64,000 nt of DNA from Sulfolobales archaeon Acd1 (GTDB lineage: Archaea > Thermoproteota > Thermoprotei_A > Sulfolobales > Sulfolobaceae): positions 1 to 64,000 of the forward strand of contig APJY01000003.1 in assembly GCA_000389735.1 (NCBI GenBank). The letters run 5' to 3'. A model generated the notes under the pieces. It was not told the origin of the DNA, ran no database searches, and saw nothing but the letters and a program-made list of their open reading frames with translations. The translations under genes and the position numbers were made by a program. This document shows positions 40,256 through 49,267 of this stretch, in pieces; position 1 is the stretch's first letter, and every line of letters starts with the position of its first letter.

Positions 40256-41105
40256 ACCCCAACCCCCTCAGGATCATCTGGATCCCTAAGACCACGAGGA
40301 CCGCGGTGAAGACCGTCCTTATCCTCCTGTTGCTCGCCCTCACTAAAACCTTGGAGCCCACGTAGGCACCTATGAGGACACCTAAGGCCGTCCCCGCCGC
40401 CAGGAACGGCTGTATGTAGCCGAAAATCCAGTAAATGGAGCTCCCTGAGGCCGCCGTCACCCCGATCATGAAGTTGCTGGTGGTAGTGCTCACCTTCATG
40501 GGGAGGTTCATGGCCCAGTCCATGGCCAGGACCTTCATGGCCCCCGAGCCTATGCCGAGGAGTCCGGAGATGAAGCCGGCCGCGAACATGATCGTTTCGC
40601 CCAGCCACCACCTCACGCCCACGTACTCGACCTCCCGCCTCAACGCGTGGTCGTAGTACTTACCGTAGAGCTGGAAAACCCTCGTCGTCCAATCGGGCTT
40701 AACCGGCTTAGGGAGCTCGAACCTCGACCTCGTTAGCTGTACGTAGACTTGAGAGAGAAGCACCGCCCCGAAGACGAGGTATATCACGTACTCCAGGCCG
40801 TGGGAGTAGACGTAAGCTACGGTGAGGGCCCCTACTATCGATCCCGCCGTGGTGGCCACCTCGAGGCTCATTCCGATCCTCACGTTCGTTATCCTGTCCC
40901 TGACGTAGGCGCTCGCCGCGCCGCTGGAGGTGGCTATGGTCGAGATGAGGCTCGCCCCGGACGCGTAAGCTATCGGCACTCCCAGGTAAAGCGTGTACAG
41001 GGGCACCAGAAAGGTGGCCCCTCCCAGACCCGTCAGGGCACCCAGTATTCCTGAGAGCGCGCTCATCACTACGATTTCTAGAAAAAACGTCACGGGATCC
41101 GTCAT
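40245..41105 (-). CDS. TauE/SafE-family anion exporter
   Basis: 286 residues with eight or so membrane helices and two internal repeats: LSGILGALTGLGGATFLVPL and AAGFISGLLGIGSGAMKVLA, the glycine-rich motifs of the family. It probably exports sulfite or organosulfonates across the membrane, which suits a sulfur-oxidising lifestyle. It is coupled to DUF1634 by overlap. Confidence 0.88.
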   Translation of the reverse strand: MTDPVTFFLEIVVMSALSGILGALTGLGGATFLVPLYTLYLGVPIAYASGASLISTIATSSGAASAYVRDRITNVRIGMSLEVATTAGSIVGALTVAYVYSHGLEYVIYLVFGAVLLSQVYVQLTRSRFELPKPVKPDWTTRVFQLYGKYYDHALRREVEYVGVRWWLGETIMFAAGFISGLLGIGSGAMKVLAMDWAMNLPMKVSTTTSNFMIGVTAASGSSIYWIFGYIQPFLAAGTALGVLIGAYVGSKVLVRASNRRIRTVFTAVLVVLGIQMILRGLGYGY

Positions 41106-41197
41106 GCGTGCCTCTAAAGCAATCGCCGGGACTTCTTATTAAAACTGTGAACCTAGGACTTCCCGCGAGCGGAGGCGTTCGAGGTTATCGTTAAGCC

Positions 41198-41863
41198 CTA
41201 GCCCGTGAGCTCCTTAAGCAGGGCCATCATTTGCCTCCCGTTCTCCAGCATCCAGAGGTCGTTGTTGAAGAAGACGAACAGCCTGGAGGGCTTTAAAGCG
41301 AGAACCCTTAGGGCTAATTCCCTCAGCTCCTCCTCGCTGTACTCGTACCAGTACCACTCCGTCCTCCCGTGCATCCTCAGGTAGACGGTGCCGCTGTTGT
41401 TCACGAGGAAGGTGCCCATGGGGGAGTCGACAGACACCACGGTAGCCCTCTCGAGACCTAAGTCCTTCCTGTACCACTCCGGGTCCCTGAACTCAACCGC
41501 CATCCTCTCCCCCACGGCCTCCTCGAAGGCCTTAACCCTCTTTAAGTTCTCCTCGTTGTACTTGAAGTTGGGGGGCAACTGGAAGAGGTAAAAGACGGGG
41601 TCTAGGGGGCTCATGAGCTCCTCGAACTTCTTCCAAGACTCCAGGTCCTTGAGCCTCTTCACGTGCGTTATCAGCCTGTGAACCTTCACCGCCCACTTAA
41701 TCCTGTAATTGCTCCAGGCCCTCACCTGGTTCCTGAAGGGGAACCTGTAGAAGCTTGCGTTAAGCTCTATCGCGTTGAAACCCGTGTTCTCCACGTACCA
41801 CTTCAGGTTGCCTCCCTCGTTCCACGGGTAGGCCCAGCCGGAAGTGCCGACGTAGACCTCCAT
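41198..41863 (-). CDS. DUF72 family protein
   Basis: 221 residues, a TIM-barrel-like DUF72 protein: VGTSGWAYPWNEGG at the start, FNAIELNASFYRFP near residue 29, FLFQLPPNFKYNEE near 93, AVEFRDPEWY near 122, and YLRMHGRTEWYWYEY near 163. All are family signatures. The biochemical function is not established; the acidic residues on the strand ends suggest a hydrolase. It is transcribed alone. Confidence 0.88.
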   Translation of the reverse strand: MEVYVGTSGWAYPWNEGGNLKWYVENTGFNAIELNASFYRFPFRNQVRAWSNYRIKWAVKVHRLITHVKRLKDLESWKKFEELMSPLDPVFYLFQLPPNFKYNEENLKRVKAFEEAVGERMAVEFRDPEWYRKDLGLERATVVSVDSPMGTFLVNNSGTVYLRMHGRTEWYWYEYSEEELRELALRVLALKPSRLFVFFNNDLWMLENGRQMMALLKELTG

Positions 41864-42003
41864 TAGCTACTATCAAAGAACGGATTTACTGAACCGGAAG
41901 TAATAAACGGTAGGACTTACTGACGGGCGCCTCGAAGGCCGTAAGAGCGACCCCATCGGACGAACCGATTTAATTCAACGGAGCCTAAGGTTAAGAGAGG
42001 CTA

Positions 42004-43701
42004 ATGCCGCTACAGAGGTTCCCCGGTTGCTTAGCCCCCGAGGACGTGGAGAGGGCGTGGCTGCTGACCTTCGAGTACGCCGGAGTGGCCTCTTTGGGAG
42101 GTTTGGGGAACGCCGTTAGGAGGTTCGCCGAGGGTCTGCTCGAGCTCGGGGTGAAGGTCACGGTGATTATGCCGAGCCACGGGAGGCACTTCGACGAGGG
42201 GTTCGCTAGGAGCGTTAACCTGAGGGCCATGGGCATTGTGGCGGAGGGGGACAGGATAGGTCTCGACGGGAACCGCTATCACTATAGGATAGGGTTCGAG
42301 AGGGGAGAGCTCAACGGCGTTGAACTGATCCTCGTGAAGGGGCTGGACTCGGCTACCGGCTCGACGCTGGACGACCCGAGCGTATACTCCAAGCTCCCGG
42401 AGAAGGCCTCGCTCTTAGCGAGGGCCATGGAGGCCCTCGTTCCTTACGTCCTGGCGAACAACGAGGTCCCCAGCGTCATCCACTCCAACGACTGGCACAC
42501 CGCCGTAGCCGGGATTAGGGCTAGGCAGTTGTTCGAGGACAGGAAGATATACGTCCCCTTCGTCTACACCATCCACCTCTTCAACGACGTGACATTCCCG
42601 TGGCACTACGCCTCCATCGACTGGTCGGGCCTCAGGGACTGCCCCACCTACGTCTGGAAGGTCTACAGGCACGAGATCTCCAGTCACAGGGAGCTGTGGG
42701 AAACGGTGGGCGGGCACGTCGAGAGGTTCGCCGTGATGGAGAGCGACGCGTTCTCGAGCGTCAGCAGGGCCTACCTGAGGAACGTGGTGCTCCCCAGGGT
42801 CGGCGAGTGGCTGGACGGGAAGTCGTGCGTTGTCTACAACAGCACGGACTGGAGGGTGGAGGACGCGGTTCGATTCGCCGAGAGGGCCTTCGGCACTTCC
42901 GACAGGTCGGCCTTGAGGAGGAGACTTCTGGAGTGGCTCCCCAACCTCAGGGCTGTGCCGGAAGATTACGGCACCGGCAACGTGCTTTGGAACGCGAGGA
43001 AATCGATTGGGATAAGGGACGACTGGACCTACGAGCCCCTGGGCTACGGTCCGCTCTTCGTCTTCACGGGGAGGCTGGTCTTCCAGAAGGGACCAGACCT
43101 CCTGATGAGGGCGTTCAGGGAGGTCCTGCAGGAGGTCCCCGACGCCAGGTTGATCGTGATCGGAATACCCTCAGGCGACTACGCCCTGCTGGGCGACCTC
43201 GTGAGCCACGCCTCCTCCATGACTAACAACGTGAGGATAATAGCGTCGAAGTCCCTGGGTCAGGATCTCCTGAAGGCGTTCGTGTACTCCGCGACCGCCC
43301 TCGTCATGCCTTCCAGATGGGAGCCCTTCGGGCTCTCCGCGGTTGAGGCGATGGCCGTGGGGACTCCGGTGATAGCCTACGGGGTCGACGGTCTCAGCGA
43401 GACGGTGATAGACCTGAGGGCTTCGGCTGAGGAAGGCACGGGCTTCCTCGTCGCGCCGGAGAGCGTCAGGGAGCTGAGGGACGCCATGGTCGCTGCCGCG
43501 GCCCTCTCGAAAGCCTACGAGGAGGGGGACAGGTCCTTGATGGGTAAGGCGTTCATCGACGTGGACTGGAGGAGGGTGAGGGAGAACGCCGTGAGGAGGG
43601 TCGACTCGGAGTTCAGGCAAAGGGCCACCGCCCTAAGGCTGTTGGACTGTTACAGGAAGGCCGTCAAAATGGCTCAATACAGGGCCCTGAGCTTCGGCTG
43701 A
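42004..43701 (+). CDS. glgA: Glycogen/starch synthase-like glycosyltransferase
   Basis: 565 residues. The N-terminal GT5 domain has EYAGVASLGGLGNAVRRFAEG near residue 19, corresponding to the KxGGL nucleotide-sugar loop but with SLGGL in place of K-x-GGL. The C-terminal domain has FVFTGRLVFQKGPDLLMRAF near 355 and MPSRWEPFGLSAVEAMAVGT near 437. It should elongate alpha-1,4-glucan from UDP- or ADP-glucose in the cytosol. The pattern matches the large archaeal glycogen synthases of Sulfolobus. A TATA-like GATTTAATTC lies ~35 bases upstream of the ATG. Confidence 0.85.
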   Translation: MPLQRFPGCLAPEDVERAWLLTFEYAGVASLGGLGNAVRRFAEGLLELGVKVTVIMPSHGRHFDEGFARSVNLRAMGIVAEGDRIGLDGNRYHYRIGFERGELNGVELILVKGLDSATGSTLDDPSVYSKLPEKASLLARAMEALVPYVLANNEVPSVIHSNDWHTAVAGIRARQLFEDRKIYVPFVYTIHLFNDVTFPWHYASIDWSGLRDCPTYVWKVYRHEISSHRELWETVGGHVERFAVMESDAFSSVSRAYLRNVVLPRVGEWLDGKSCVVYNSTDWRVEDAVRFAERAFGTSDRSALRRRLLEWLPNLRAVPEDYGTGNVLWNARKSIGIRDDWTYEPLGYGPLFVFTGRLVFQKGPDLLMRAFREVLQEVPDARLIVIGIPSGDYALLGDLVSHASSMTNNVRIIASKSLGQDLLKAFVYSATALVMPSRWEPFGLSAVEAMAVGTPVIAYGVDGLSETVIDLRASAEEGTGFLVAPESVRELRDAMVAAAALSKAYEEGDRSLMGKAFIDVDWRRVRENAVRRVDSEFRQRATALRLLDCYRKAVKMAQYRALSFG

Positions 43702-43768
43702 AGCCCTCAGCCCTAAGTCGGGAAAACGACAGCTCAGCATTTATTCCTCCCCCGAATAGGGAGTCGCG

Positions 43769-44755
43769 ATGCCGATCTTCGGTGAGAGGAAGGTCGAGAA
43801 GGTCTTCCACATCGATCACCTCCCTGAGCCCATGAAGGTGGTGCTCAAGACCGTGATGGACTACAGCTTGTCCGACGTGGCGGATTTGTACGGCCTCAAG
43901 TACCTCAACCCCAGGCTGGGTGAGCCCATATTCATCCCGTACGGCTACCTCGACGGGAAGTTCGGGGACTTCAAGGAGGCTTACGACCATTTGTTGAGGG
44001 AGATAGAGGCGAGGAAAGAGGAGGGCTACAGGAAGTACTCGGAGTGGTACCCCAACCACAGGTACCTCGACTTCTTCCGTCTCGTCTTCTACTCCCATGC
44101 CGACAGGCAGGAGGGGGTCGTTTACGGGATAGGGGCCGAGCCCCTAGCTTTACCTCCGGAGCCTAAGGTGAGCCTCGACCCGAACTTAACGAAGAACTCC
44201 GTCGCCCTCTCCCCCGCGTTCTTACCCAACGCTCTGAGGGGGGAGGTCGAGCTGAAGGACTCCCTCAAGCCCCTGTGGGAGGAGATCAAGAGGGCCTACC
44301 TCTTCCTCTACAGGGACTTCCACCTGAGGTTCGACAAGGACAAGGCCCACGCGGACGAGGTGGCCCTGTTCTACATGGGCAAGTTCTTCGAGGTCATAGA
44401 GAGGCTCGAGAGGGAGGCCAAAGCGAACGAGAGCGCCACGGCTGACAGGGCTGTAATTTACGTGCCTAAGGTTAAGAGGACCGTCAACGCCCCTAGCCTC
44501 CAGGAGGCCGTCAAGCAGGCCTTCAGCGAGGACCTGAAGGTGGGGAGGCACTACGACGTGAGCCTGAGGGACTTGATAGTTTCGCCCAAGTTCACCGAGG
44601 TGCAGGTTTACAACGCCATGAGCTTCGCTAAGGAGATAATAGCTGTCTTCGAGGAGGACGTGAAAGTGACGGAGTGCAAGTACTGCCCGGACATACTGAA
44701 GGGTCTCAGGCTCATTCAGGACGGCGGGAGGGTCAAGGTGTTCTCCACGAGCTAA
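43769..44755 (+). CDS. Conserved hypothetical protein
   Basis: 328 residues with core-like GC-rich codon use. No membrane segment or signal peptide. A helical start with hydrophobic/charged alternation is followed by acidic segments; the C-terminal part has CKYCPDILKGLRLIQDGG, with a C-x2-C pair near residue 310. I do not recognise a family. It follows the glycogen synthase gene by 67 bp and may share its transcript. Confidence 0.6.
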   Translation: MPIFGERKVEKVFHIDHLPEPMKVVLKTVMDYSLSDVADLYGLKYLNPRLGEPIFIPYGYLDGKFGDFKEAYDHLLREIEARKEEGYRKYSEWYPNHRYLDFFRLVFYSHADRQEGVVYGIGAEPLALPPEPKVSLDPNLTKNSVALSPAFLPNALRGEVELKDSLKPLWEEIKRAYLFLYRDFHLRFDKDKAHADEVALFYMGKFFEVIERLEREAKANESATADRAVIYVPKVKRTVNAPSLQEAVKQAFSEDLKVGRHYDVSLRDLIVSPKFTEVQVYNAMSFAKEIIAVFEEDVKVTECKYCPDILKGLRLIQDGGRVKVFSTS

Positions 44756-44818
44756 CGCGAGGGGGGCTGGGTCTCGTCGTTACCGTGAACGGCTAGAGCG
44801 CGACAGGCGTGGCCTGGA

Positions 44819-45292
44819 GTGAGGTTCTTCCTTCGGGGCTCCTGGCTCCAATGCGTAATTAAGGACAGCTGTGAGGTGGAAGTCCGCCTCATCAACGACC
44901 TCCTCTTGAAGGGGAGAGCCGAGCTGACGCCTGAGCTGAGGGACGCGTTGGGGAACGAGGTCTTCTGTAAGGGGAGGTCCTCCTCCCTCTTGATCAGGCT
45001 CTACGACTCGATACTCACCTTTCGGGGGAGCAACTGCAGGCTTGAACTGACGTCCGTTGGGGGAGAGATCCTGGCCCCAGGGACCTTCAGGGCTACAGGT
45101 TCATCCCTCGGGACTTACTACCTGAGGCTCAAGGAGAGCCTCGTCAGGGTCTCCCAGACGAACTGCGTGAGCTCTATGGAGGGAGGCGAGGTTAAGGTGA
45201 GATGCGAGGGGGACTTCAGGCTCGAGCTCACGGTCACCCCTTGGTCTTTCTCAGCAGTAAGGCGTAGTGATGACCGAAGTCCAGGGACCTGA
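44819..45292 (+). CDS. Hypothetical protein, beta-strand-rich
   Basis: 157 residues from GTG. Alternating short hydrophobic strands and many serines; five cysteines are scattered (C12, C18 and others) and no domain is recognised. It overlaps the 3' end of the convergent methyltransferase gene by 59 bp, so the last ~20 residues may be unreliable or the true end shared. Codon use fits the surrounding core. Confidence 0.5.
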   Translation: MRFFLRGSWLQCVIKDSCEVEVRLINDLLLKGRAELTPELRDALGNEVFCKGRSSSLLIRLYDSILTFRGSNCRLELTSVGGEILAPGTFRATGSSLGTYYLRLKESLVRVSQTNCVSSMEGGEVKVRCEGDFRLELTVTPWSFSAVRRSDDRSPGT

Positions 45293-45752
45293 CCAGCTCG
45301 TAGCCGCTGAACGTCCTCAGGTAGTCCTCCTCGCTCATCCTTATCCACGGGGGAGGCCCGACGGTTAAGTAGTCCTTCTTCCAGTCGTAAACCGCCACGT
45401 AACCGTTGGGCTTTAGGACCCTGTCCACTTCCGCCCTAGCCCTCTCCCTGTCGAAGTCGTGGAAGGAGTTGGCCATGAAGACCAGGTCGAAGCTGGAGTC
45501 CTCGAAGGGCAGTTCCTCAGCGAAGGCCTTGACCGCCTTCACCTTGTCCCCGTACCTGCTCCTGACTATCTCCACGCTCTCGCCGTCGGCGTCGACGCAG
45601 TAAAGCTCCTTAACGTACTTGAGCAGGGACTCGCAGAAGAACCCGTCGCCGCAACCTAAGTCCATACCCCTCTCGAACCTCATGCCCTCGAGGATCCTGT
45701 CGACTATATCCGGAGACTCCATCCTAACGACCTTCCTGCGGTGGAAGTGCAT
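45234..45752 (-). CDS. SAM-dependent methyltransferase
   Basis: About 172 residues from ATG 45752; a TTG at 45776 extends the frame by 8 residues directly against the previous gene. Class I motifs are clear: GMDLGCGDGFFCESL (SAM loop), LYCVDADGESVEIV, FEDSSFDLVFMANSFHD and LKPNGYVAVYDWK. The substrate is unknown. It is downstream of, and probably co-transcribed with, a small gene and the membrane kinase gene. Confidence 0.8.
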   Translation of the reverse strand: MHFHRRKVVRMESPDIVDRILEGMRFERGMDLGCGDGFFCESLLKYVKELYCVDADGESVEIVRSRYGDKVKAVKAFAEELPFEDSSFDLVFMANSFHDFDRERARAEVDRVLKPNGYVAVYDWKKDYLTVGPPPWIRMSEEDYLRTFSGYELVRSLDFGHHYALLLRKTKG

Positions 45753-45776
45753 CAAACACGATTCGGTTCCGATCAA

Positions 45777-46193
45777 TTAAGCCTTAACGTATTCCCTCAG
45801 CTCTTTCAGCAGGAACTCCGCGCAGTCCCCCTCCTCCATCCTCAAGTAACAGGAATAGATCTCGGGCCTCCCGGACCTCATGGCCAGGAACTCCACCGCC
45901 TCCCTTTCCGAGTCCTTGGTTACCACCTCAATCCCCAGCTCCTCCCCTACCGCCGTCATAAGGTAGGAGACCGCCAACGCTAAGAGCTCGAGCCTCGTCT
46001 CCTCGTCGAAGCCGTACTTCCTCGCGAGGTTCTCCAGCTCCTCGGCCGACCTGAGCGCCACGAGCCTCCTCAACTTAGGGGGTAAGAGCTTATAGACTAG
46101 CCTGTAAACCATGAGCCCGTTCTGCACTCCAGCCGTCTCGGCCATGGACTTAACGACCTCGTAAAAGGAGTCCGTGACGACTATCTCCTTCAT
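45777..46193 (-). CDS. Small helical protein in kinase operon
   Basis: 138 residues. All predicted helices: KEIVVTDSFYEVVKSMAETA, LVYKLLPPKLRRLVALRS, then LELLALAVSYLMTAVGEELG. Unknown family. Its start overlaps the end of the kinase gene by 4 bp (ATGA), so it is translationally coupled to it, and the methyltransferase follows immediately. It may be a partner or substrate of the kinase. Confidence 0.55.
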   Translation of the reverse strand: MKEIVVTDSFYEVVKSMAETAGVQNGLMVYRLVYKLLPPKLRRLVALRSAEELENLARKYGFDEETRLELLALAVSYLMTAVGEELGIEVVTKDSEREAVEFLAMRSGRPEIYSCYLRMEEGDCAEFLLKELREYVKA

Positions 46194-48415
46194 TTCCTCC
46201 TCATCCTCTCCAGCTCAGAGACCACTTCATGGGTCGTGGGCCTCAACGTGCTGTTGGGGTGCATCATCCTCTTGACCAACTCCCCGAACCTCTTGTCCTC
46301 GAAGACGTTGAAGTCGAGGTCGGAATAAACCTTAACGTACTCGAGCCTCGCCCTCTCGATGACGCCGTAAAGCTCCTCTCTCTTAGCCCCCGACTCGTAA
46401 AGCCCTATGGCCTCATCGTAATAGGGCTTGAGCTGGGACAGAGGGAGCCTCCTGGTCATCATGTAGTAAGCCGTGGCCCCCAGGGAGAAGACGTCCAATC
46501 CAGGGAAGACGTTACCGAGCCCCAGGACGACCTCCACCTGGTCCACGGAGCTGAACTCAGGCGTGTAGTGGTGGGCCCTCTCCCAGAACCTCCTCGCCGA
46601 GGCCACGTCGCTCAGCTTTACCCTGACCTCGCCCTTCCTGAGCCTCTCCAATACCTCTTTCCCCGTGGCTCCCGGTGGCACGTCGAACAAGACGTTTGTG
46701 GGCTTCACGTCTAGGTGGATCCACCCCTTGTCGTGGAGCTCCGAGAGGATCAACGCTATCCTGTAAGTTACCTCCTTCACTATCTCTTCCCATTCCTCAG
46801 AGTAGAACAGGTTGTCGTCCTTAGTCAGGTCGTCGGCCGAACCGCCCTCGAGGAGCTCAACCACTAAGTACGGAGGATCGAGCAGGTAAGCCTCCAGGTC
46901 GCCCTGAAGGGCTCTCCTTAACGCCTCCTCGTTGGGCCTGAAGTCCACGATTTGAACGACGTTGTCTGAATCCCTGTTTATCTCCCTCAGCTGGGAGTAC
47001 TCGTCCAGGAGGTCCTGATAGGCAGCCCTGGCCAAGGGGCTGTCCAGGATGGGTATCTTGATGGCGTAGGGCTTCCCGTCCTTCACCGCCTTCAATACGT
47101 ACATGAAGGAGCCTTTCCCGATGTAATTCACGACCTTGTAGCCGTTCAGGTTGGCCCCTATCCAGACCCTGGGGTCCCAGCTGAGCCTCAGCCTCTCCAG
47201 GACGGCCTGCCTTAGGGAGGGGAGGAGCTCCTTGACCCTGGGGTCTGACGAGTACTTCTCGGCCAACGAGTAGGCGACCACCGGGTCGCTCCCCGCTACC
47301 CCAGCTATGAGCCTGTTCACGTCCTTGGGCACGTAGCCGTAAACGCCCAGGCAGTGTATGAGGGGTTTCCTGTCGCACTTGAGGAGGTCCGCCCCGAAGT
47401 TGTCGTGAACCCATATCGCCTTATCGCAGAGCCCCGCGGAGAGGAGGGCACAAGCGAGGTCGTCCTGGGCGTCCCGCTTCCTGTAAAGCTCGCTGACGTC
47501 CGCGTAGGCCCCCTTCCTGTCTGAAACGAAGGAGGCGAAGGCGTACGAGAGGAGCTCGTTTCTGTCCAACTCGTTGACGGATCCCGCTAGGGCGGGGATC
47601 GTGAAGGCAGGAACGTAAAGGGGGAGGAAAGTGAGGAACGCCGAGCTCAGGATGCCAGCCAAGCTCACGGAGATCATGGCTTCAGGCAAGTACCTGAGGC
47701 CCCTGTAGGAGGTGCTAAGGATGGACGAGACGAGCAGGAAGACGGAGCCCGGGAAGTAAAGCCAGCTCTCCTGTAGGACGCCGTTCAAGATGAGCAGGGG
47801 GTTGAGCATGATCCCCAAGTGCGTTATCTCGTAGATCAACAGTGAGAGGTAAACCTGGGAGGCTAGGTAGGGGATAGCGACCCTAGATAGGATGTTCTGG
47901 CTCGAGAACTCCTCCAAGGAGGTGGCTACCGTTACCCCTAAGCCTACCAGCAGCGCGAAGTAAAAGAAGTAGTAGTTCAGCCCTCCCAGGTAATACGCCA
48001 CCACAACGGCTAACGCGAAGAAGACGTAGGCCGTGGCGTTCAACCTCCTTAACACCACGAACTTATGGGAAAGCGCCTTGGGAAAGAGGGGGATCATCAC
48101 GATGAGGGTGAACGCGAGGTAGGGCAGGGGGCTCAGGAGGAAGTAGCCGAAGTAGAACTGGAAGGCGAGCAGAGGCGCTGCCAGGCCTCCCACGAAGAGC
48201 CCTATAGCGAACCCCCTCGGGTTGGGTTGGAAGAACAGGGTTATCGCCAGGAAGAAGGCCAGTAAGCCCAAGGCGGTGAGGGGATAGTTCGTCAGGCTCA
48301 GCCCCTGGCCTACCAGGATCAGTGAGGACAGTACGGTGACCGCCAGGTCTCCAGTCCTCAGGAGCCCGATCAGCCTCTCGACGTTCAAGGCCCTTAATAA
48401 GTAAAAGACAATCAA
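46190..48415 (-). CDS. Membrane-bound Ser/Thr protein kinase, archaeal type
   Basis: 741 residues. Residues ~20-280 contain about ten hydrophobic helices, residues ~290-410 a small helical repeat region, and ~425-741 a protein kinase domain: YIGKGSFMYVLKAVKDGKPYAIK (shown in part; P-loop and lysine ~453), WIHLDVKPTNVLF as catalytic loop, and LSDVAS in place of the usual DFG. The kinase faces the cytosol, with a membrane sensor in front. The start is uncertain: TTG 48415 lies 12 bp from the divergent trm10 start, and a later TTG at 48388 is possible. It heads an operon with the two genes after it. Confidence 0.82.
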   Translation of the reverse strand: MIVFYLLRALNVERLIGLLRTGDLAVTVLSSLILVGQGLSLTNYPLTALGLLAFFLAITLFFQPNPRGFAIGLFVGGLAAPLLAFQFYFGYFLLSPLPYLAFTLIVMIPLFPKALSHKFVVLRRLNATAYVFFALAVVVAYYLGGLNYYFFYFALLVGLGVTVATSLEEFSSQNILSRVAIPYLASQVYLSLLIYEITHLGIMLNPLLILNGVLQESWLYFPGSVFLLVSSILSTSYRGLRYLPEAMISVSLAGILSSAFLTFLPLYVPAFTIPALAGSVNELDRNELLSYAFASFVSDRKGAYADVSELYRKRDAQDDLACALLSAGLCDKAIWVHDNFGADLLKCDRKPLIHCLGVYGYVPKDVNRLIAGVAGSDPVVAYSLAEKYSSDPRVKELLPSLRQAVLERLRLSWDPRVWIGANLNGYKVVNYIGKGSFMYVLKAVKDGKPYAIKIPILDSPLARAAYQDLLDEYSQLREINRDSDNVVQIVDFRPNEEALRRALQGDLEAYLLDPPYLVVELLEGGSADDLTKDDNLFYSEEWEEIVKEVTYRIALILSELHDKGWIHLDVKPTNVLFDVPPGATGKEVLERLRKGEVRVKLSDVASARRFWERAHHYTPEFSSVDQVEVVLGLGNVFPGLDVFSLGATAYYMMTRRLPLSQLKPYYDEAIGLYESGAKREELYGVIERARLEYVKVYSDLDFNVFEDKRFGELVKRMMHPNSTLRPTTHEVVSELERMRRK

Positions 48416-48427
48416 ATAAAACGTAAA

Positions 48428-49249
48428 GTGATCCTCGCCTCGTTGCTCGCCCAGGCCATAAGGGGCAGGAAGCTACACGTGGGGAAGCTGGAGCCCAGCC
48501 TGCAGAAGGTCGCGGTTTTTGCTCTCTCCAAGCGGTTAGGTTTGGTCGAGGGCGAGTTCAGGGGGAGGTTGGTTAAGGAGGAGCTAGGGGTAGCGTTGCT
48601 CAAGGGGAAAGGGGAGGATAAGGCGGACCTATCAGTGGCTAAGGGGGGTGAGCTCCCATTCGTTCCTCCTAAGGTTCCCCAGTTCGTCCTGGACTTCTCG
48701 CTCTGGAACGAGTTAACTGACGAGGAGAGGAGGAAGACCCTCTTCCAAGTCGAGATGGCGATAGCCACGATCAGGAGGTACCTCTGGGAGGGCAACCTGA
48801 GGCTAGCCAACGTCCCCGAGGGATTGAGGCTCCCCTACAGATTCGCCGAGGAGCCAGTCGAGGGTGAGTGCGTCGTGCTCGACCCCAAGGGGGACATCGC
48901 CAGGGAGGAGGACCTGAGGGAAGCTGAGGTCTACGTAGTTGGGGCTATAGTCGACAAGGGGAGGAGGCTGAAGGACGCCACCGCTAGGTTGGCCGAGAGG
49001 GCGGGTTACGACTGTCCCAGGCTCAGGATAACCCTTTTCGGCTCCGTGATCGGGGTACCGGACGAGATAAACAAGATAGTCGACATAGTGATGAGGGTAA
49101 GGCTGGGGGAAGGCCTTAATGAGGCCGTCCTAGCGAACGCCTCAAAGTCCGACCTGCTGGCCAGGGTGAGGTTCGAGGAGTCCAGGGGGAACAAGGAGTT
49201 GGTGGAGCTCCTCAGGTCGAAGCTCCTCGAGAGGAAGTCCTTAATTTAA
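48428..49249 (+). CDS. trm10: Trm10-family tRNA (position 9) methyltransferase
   Basis: 273 residues from GTG. The C-terminal SPOUT-type domain has VYVVGAIVDKGRRLKDATARL near residue 178, then LFGSVIGVPDEINKIVDIV and NASKSDLLARVRFEES near 236; these match archaeal Trm10, which makes m1A9 and/or m1G9 in tRNA. The N-terminal ~100 residues form the family's RNA-binding region. A TATA-like CTTAATAAGTAA at ~48393-48404, within the first codons of the divergent kinase, gives a leaderless start. Confidence 0.82.
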   Translation: MILASLLAQAIRGRKLHVGKLEPSLQKVAVFALSKRLGLVEGEFRGRLVKEELGVALLKGKGEDKADLSVAKGGELPFVPPKVPQFVLDFSLWNELTDEERRKTLFQVEMAIATIRRYLWEGNLRLANVPEGLRLPYRFAEEPVEGECVVLDPKGDIAREEDLREAEVYVVGAIVDKGRRLKDATARLAERAGYDCPRLRITLFGSVIGVPDEINKIVDIVMRVRLGEGLNEAVLANASKSDLLARVRFEESRGNKELVELLRSKLLERKSLI

Positions 49250-49267
49250 AGAGGTTTGAAGGAACCC

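Noticed and set aside
42031-44098. Long alternative frames opposite glgA and its neighbour
   Set aside because: GC-rich core genes yield many long shadow frames. The proteins are rich in Pro, Arg, Glu, Val and His, without domain motifs.
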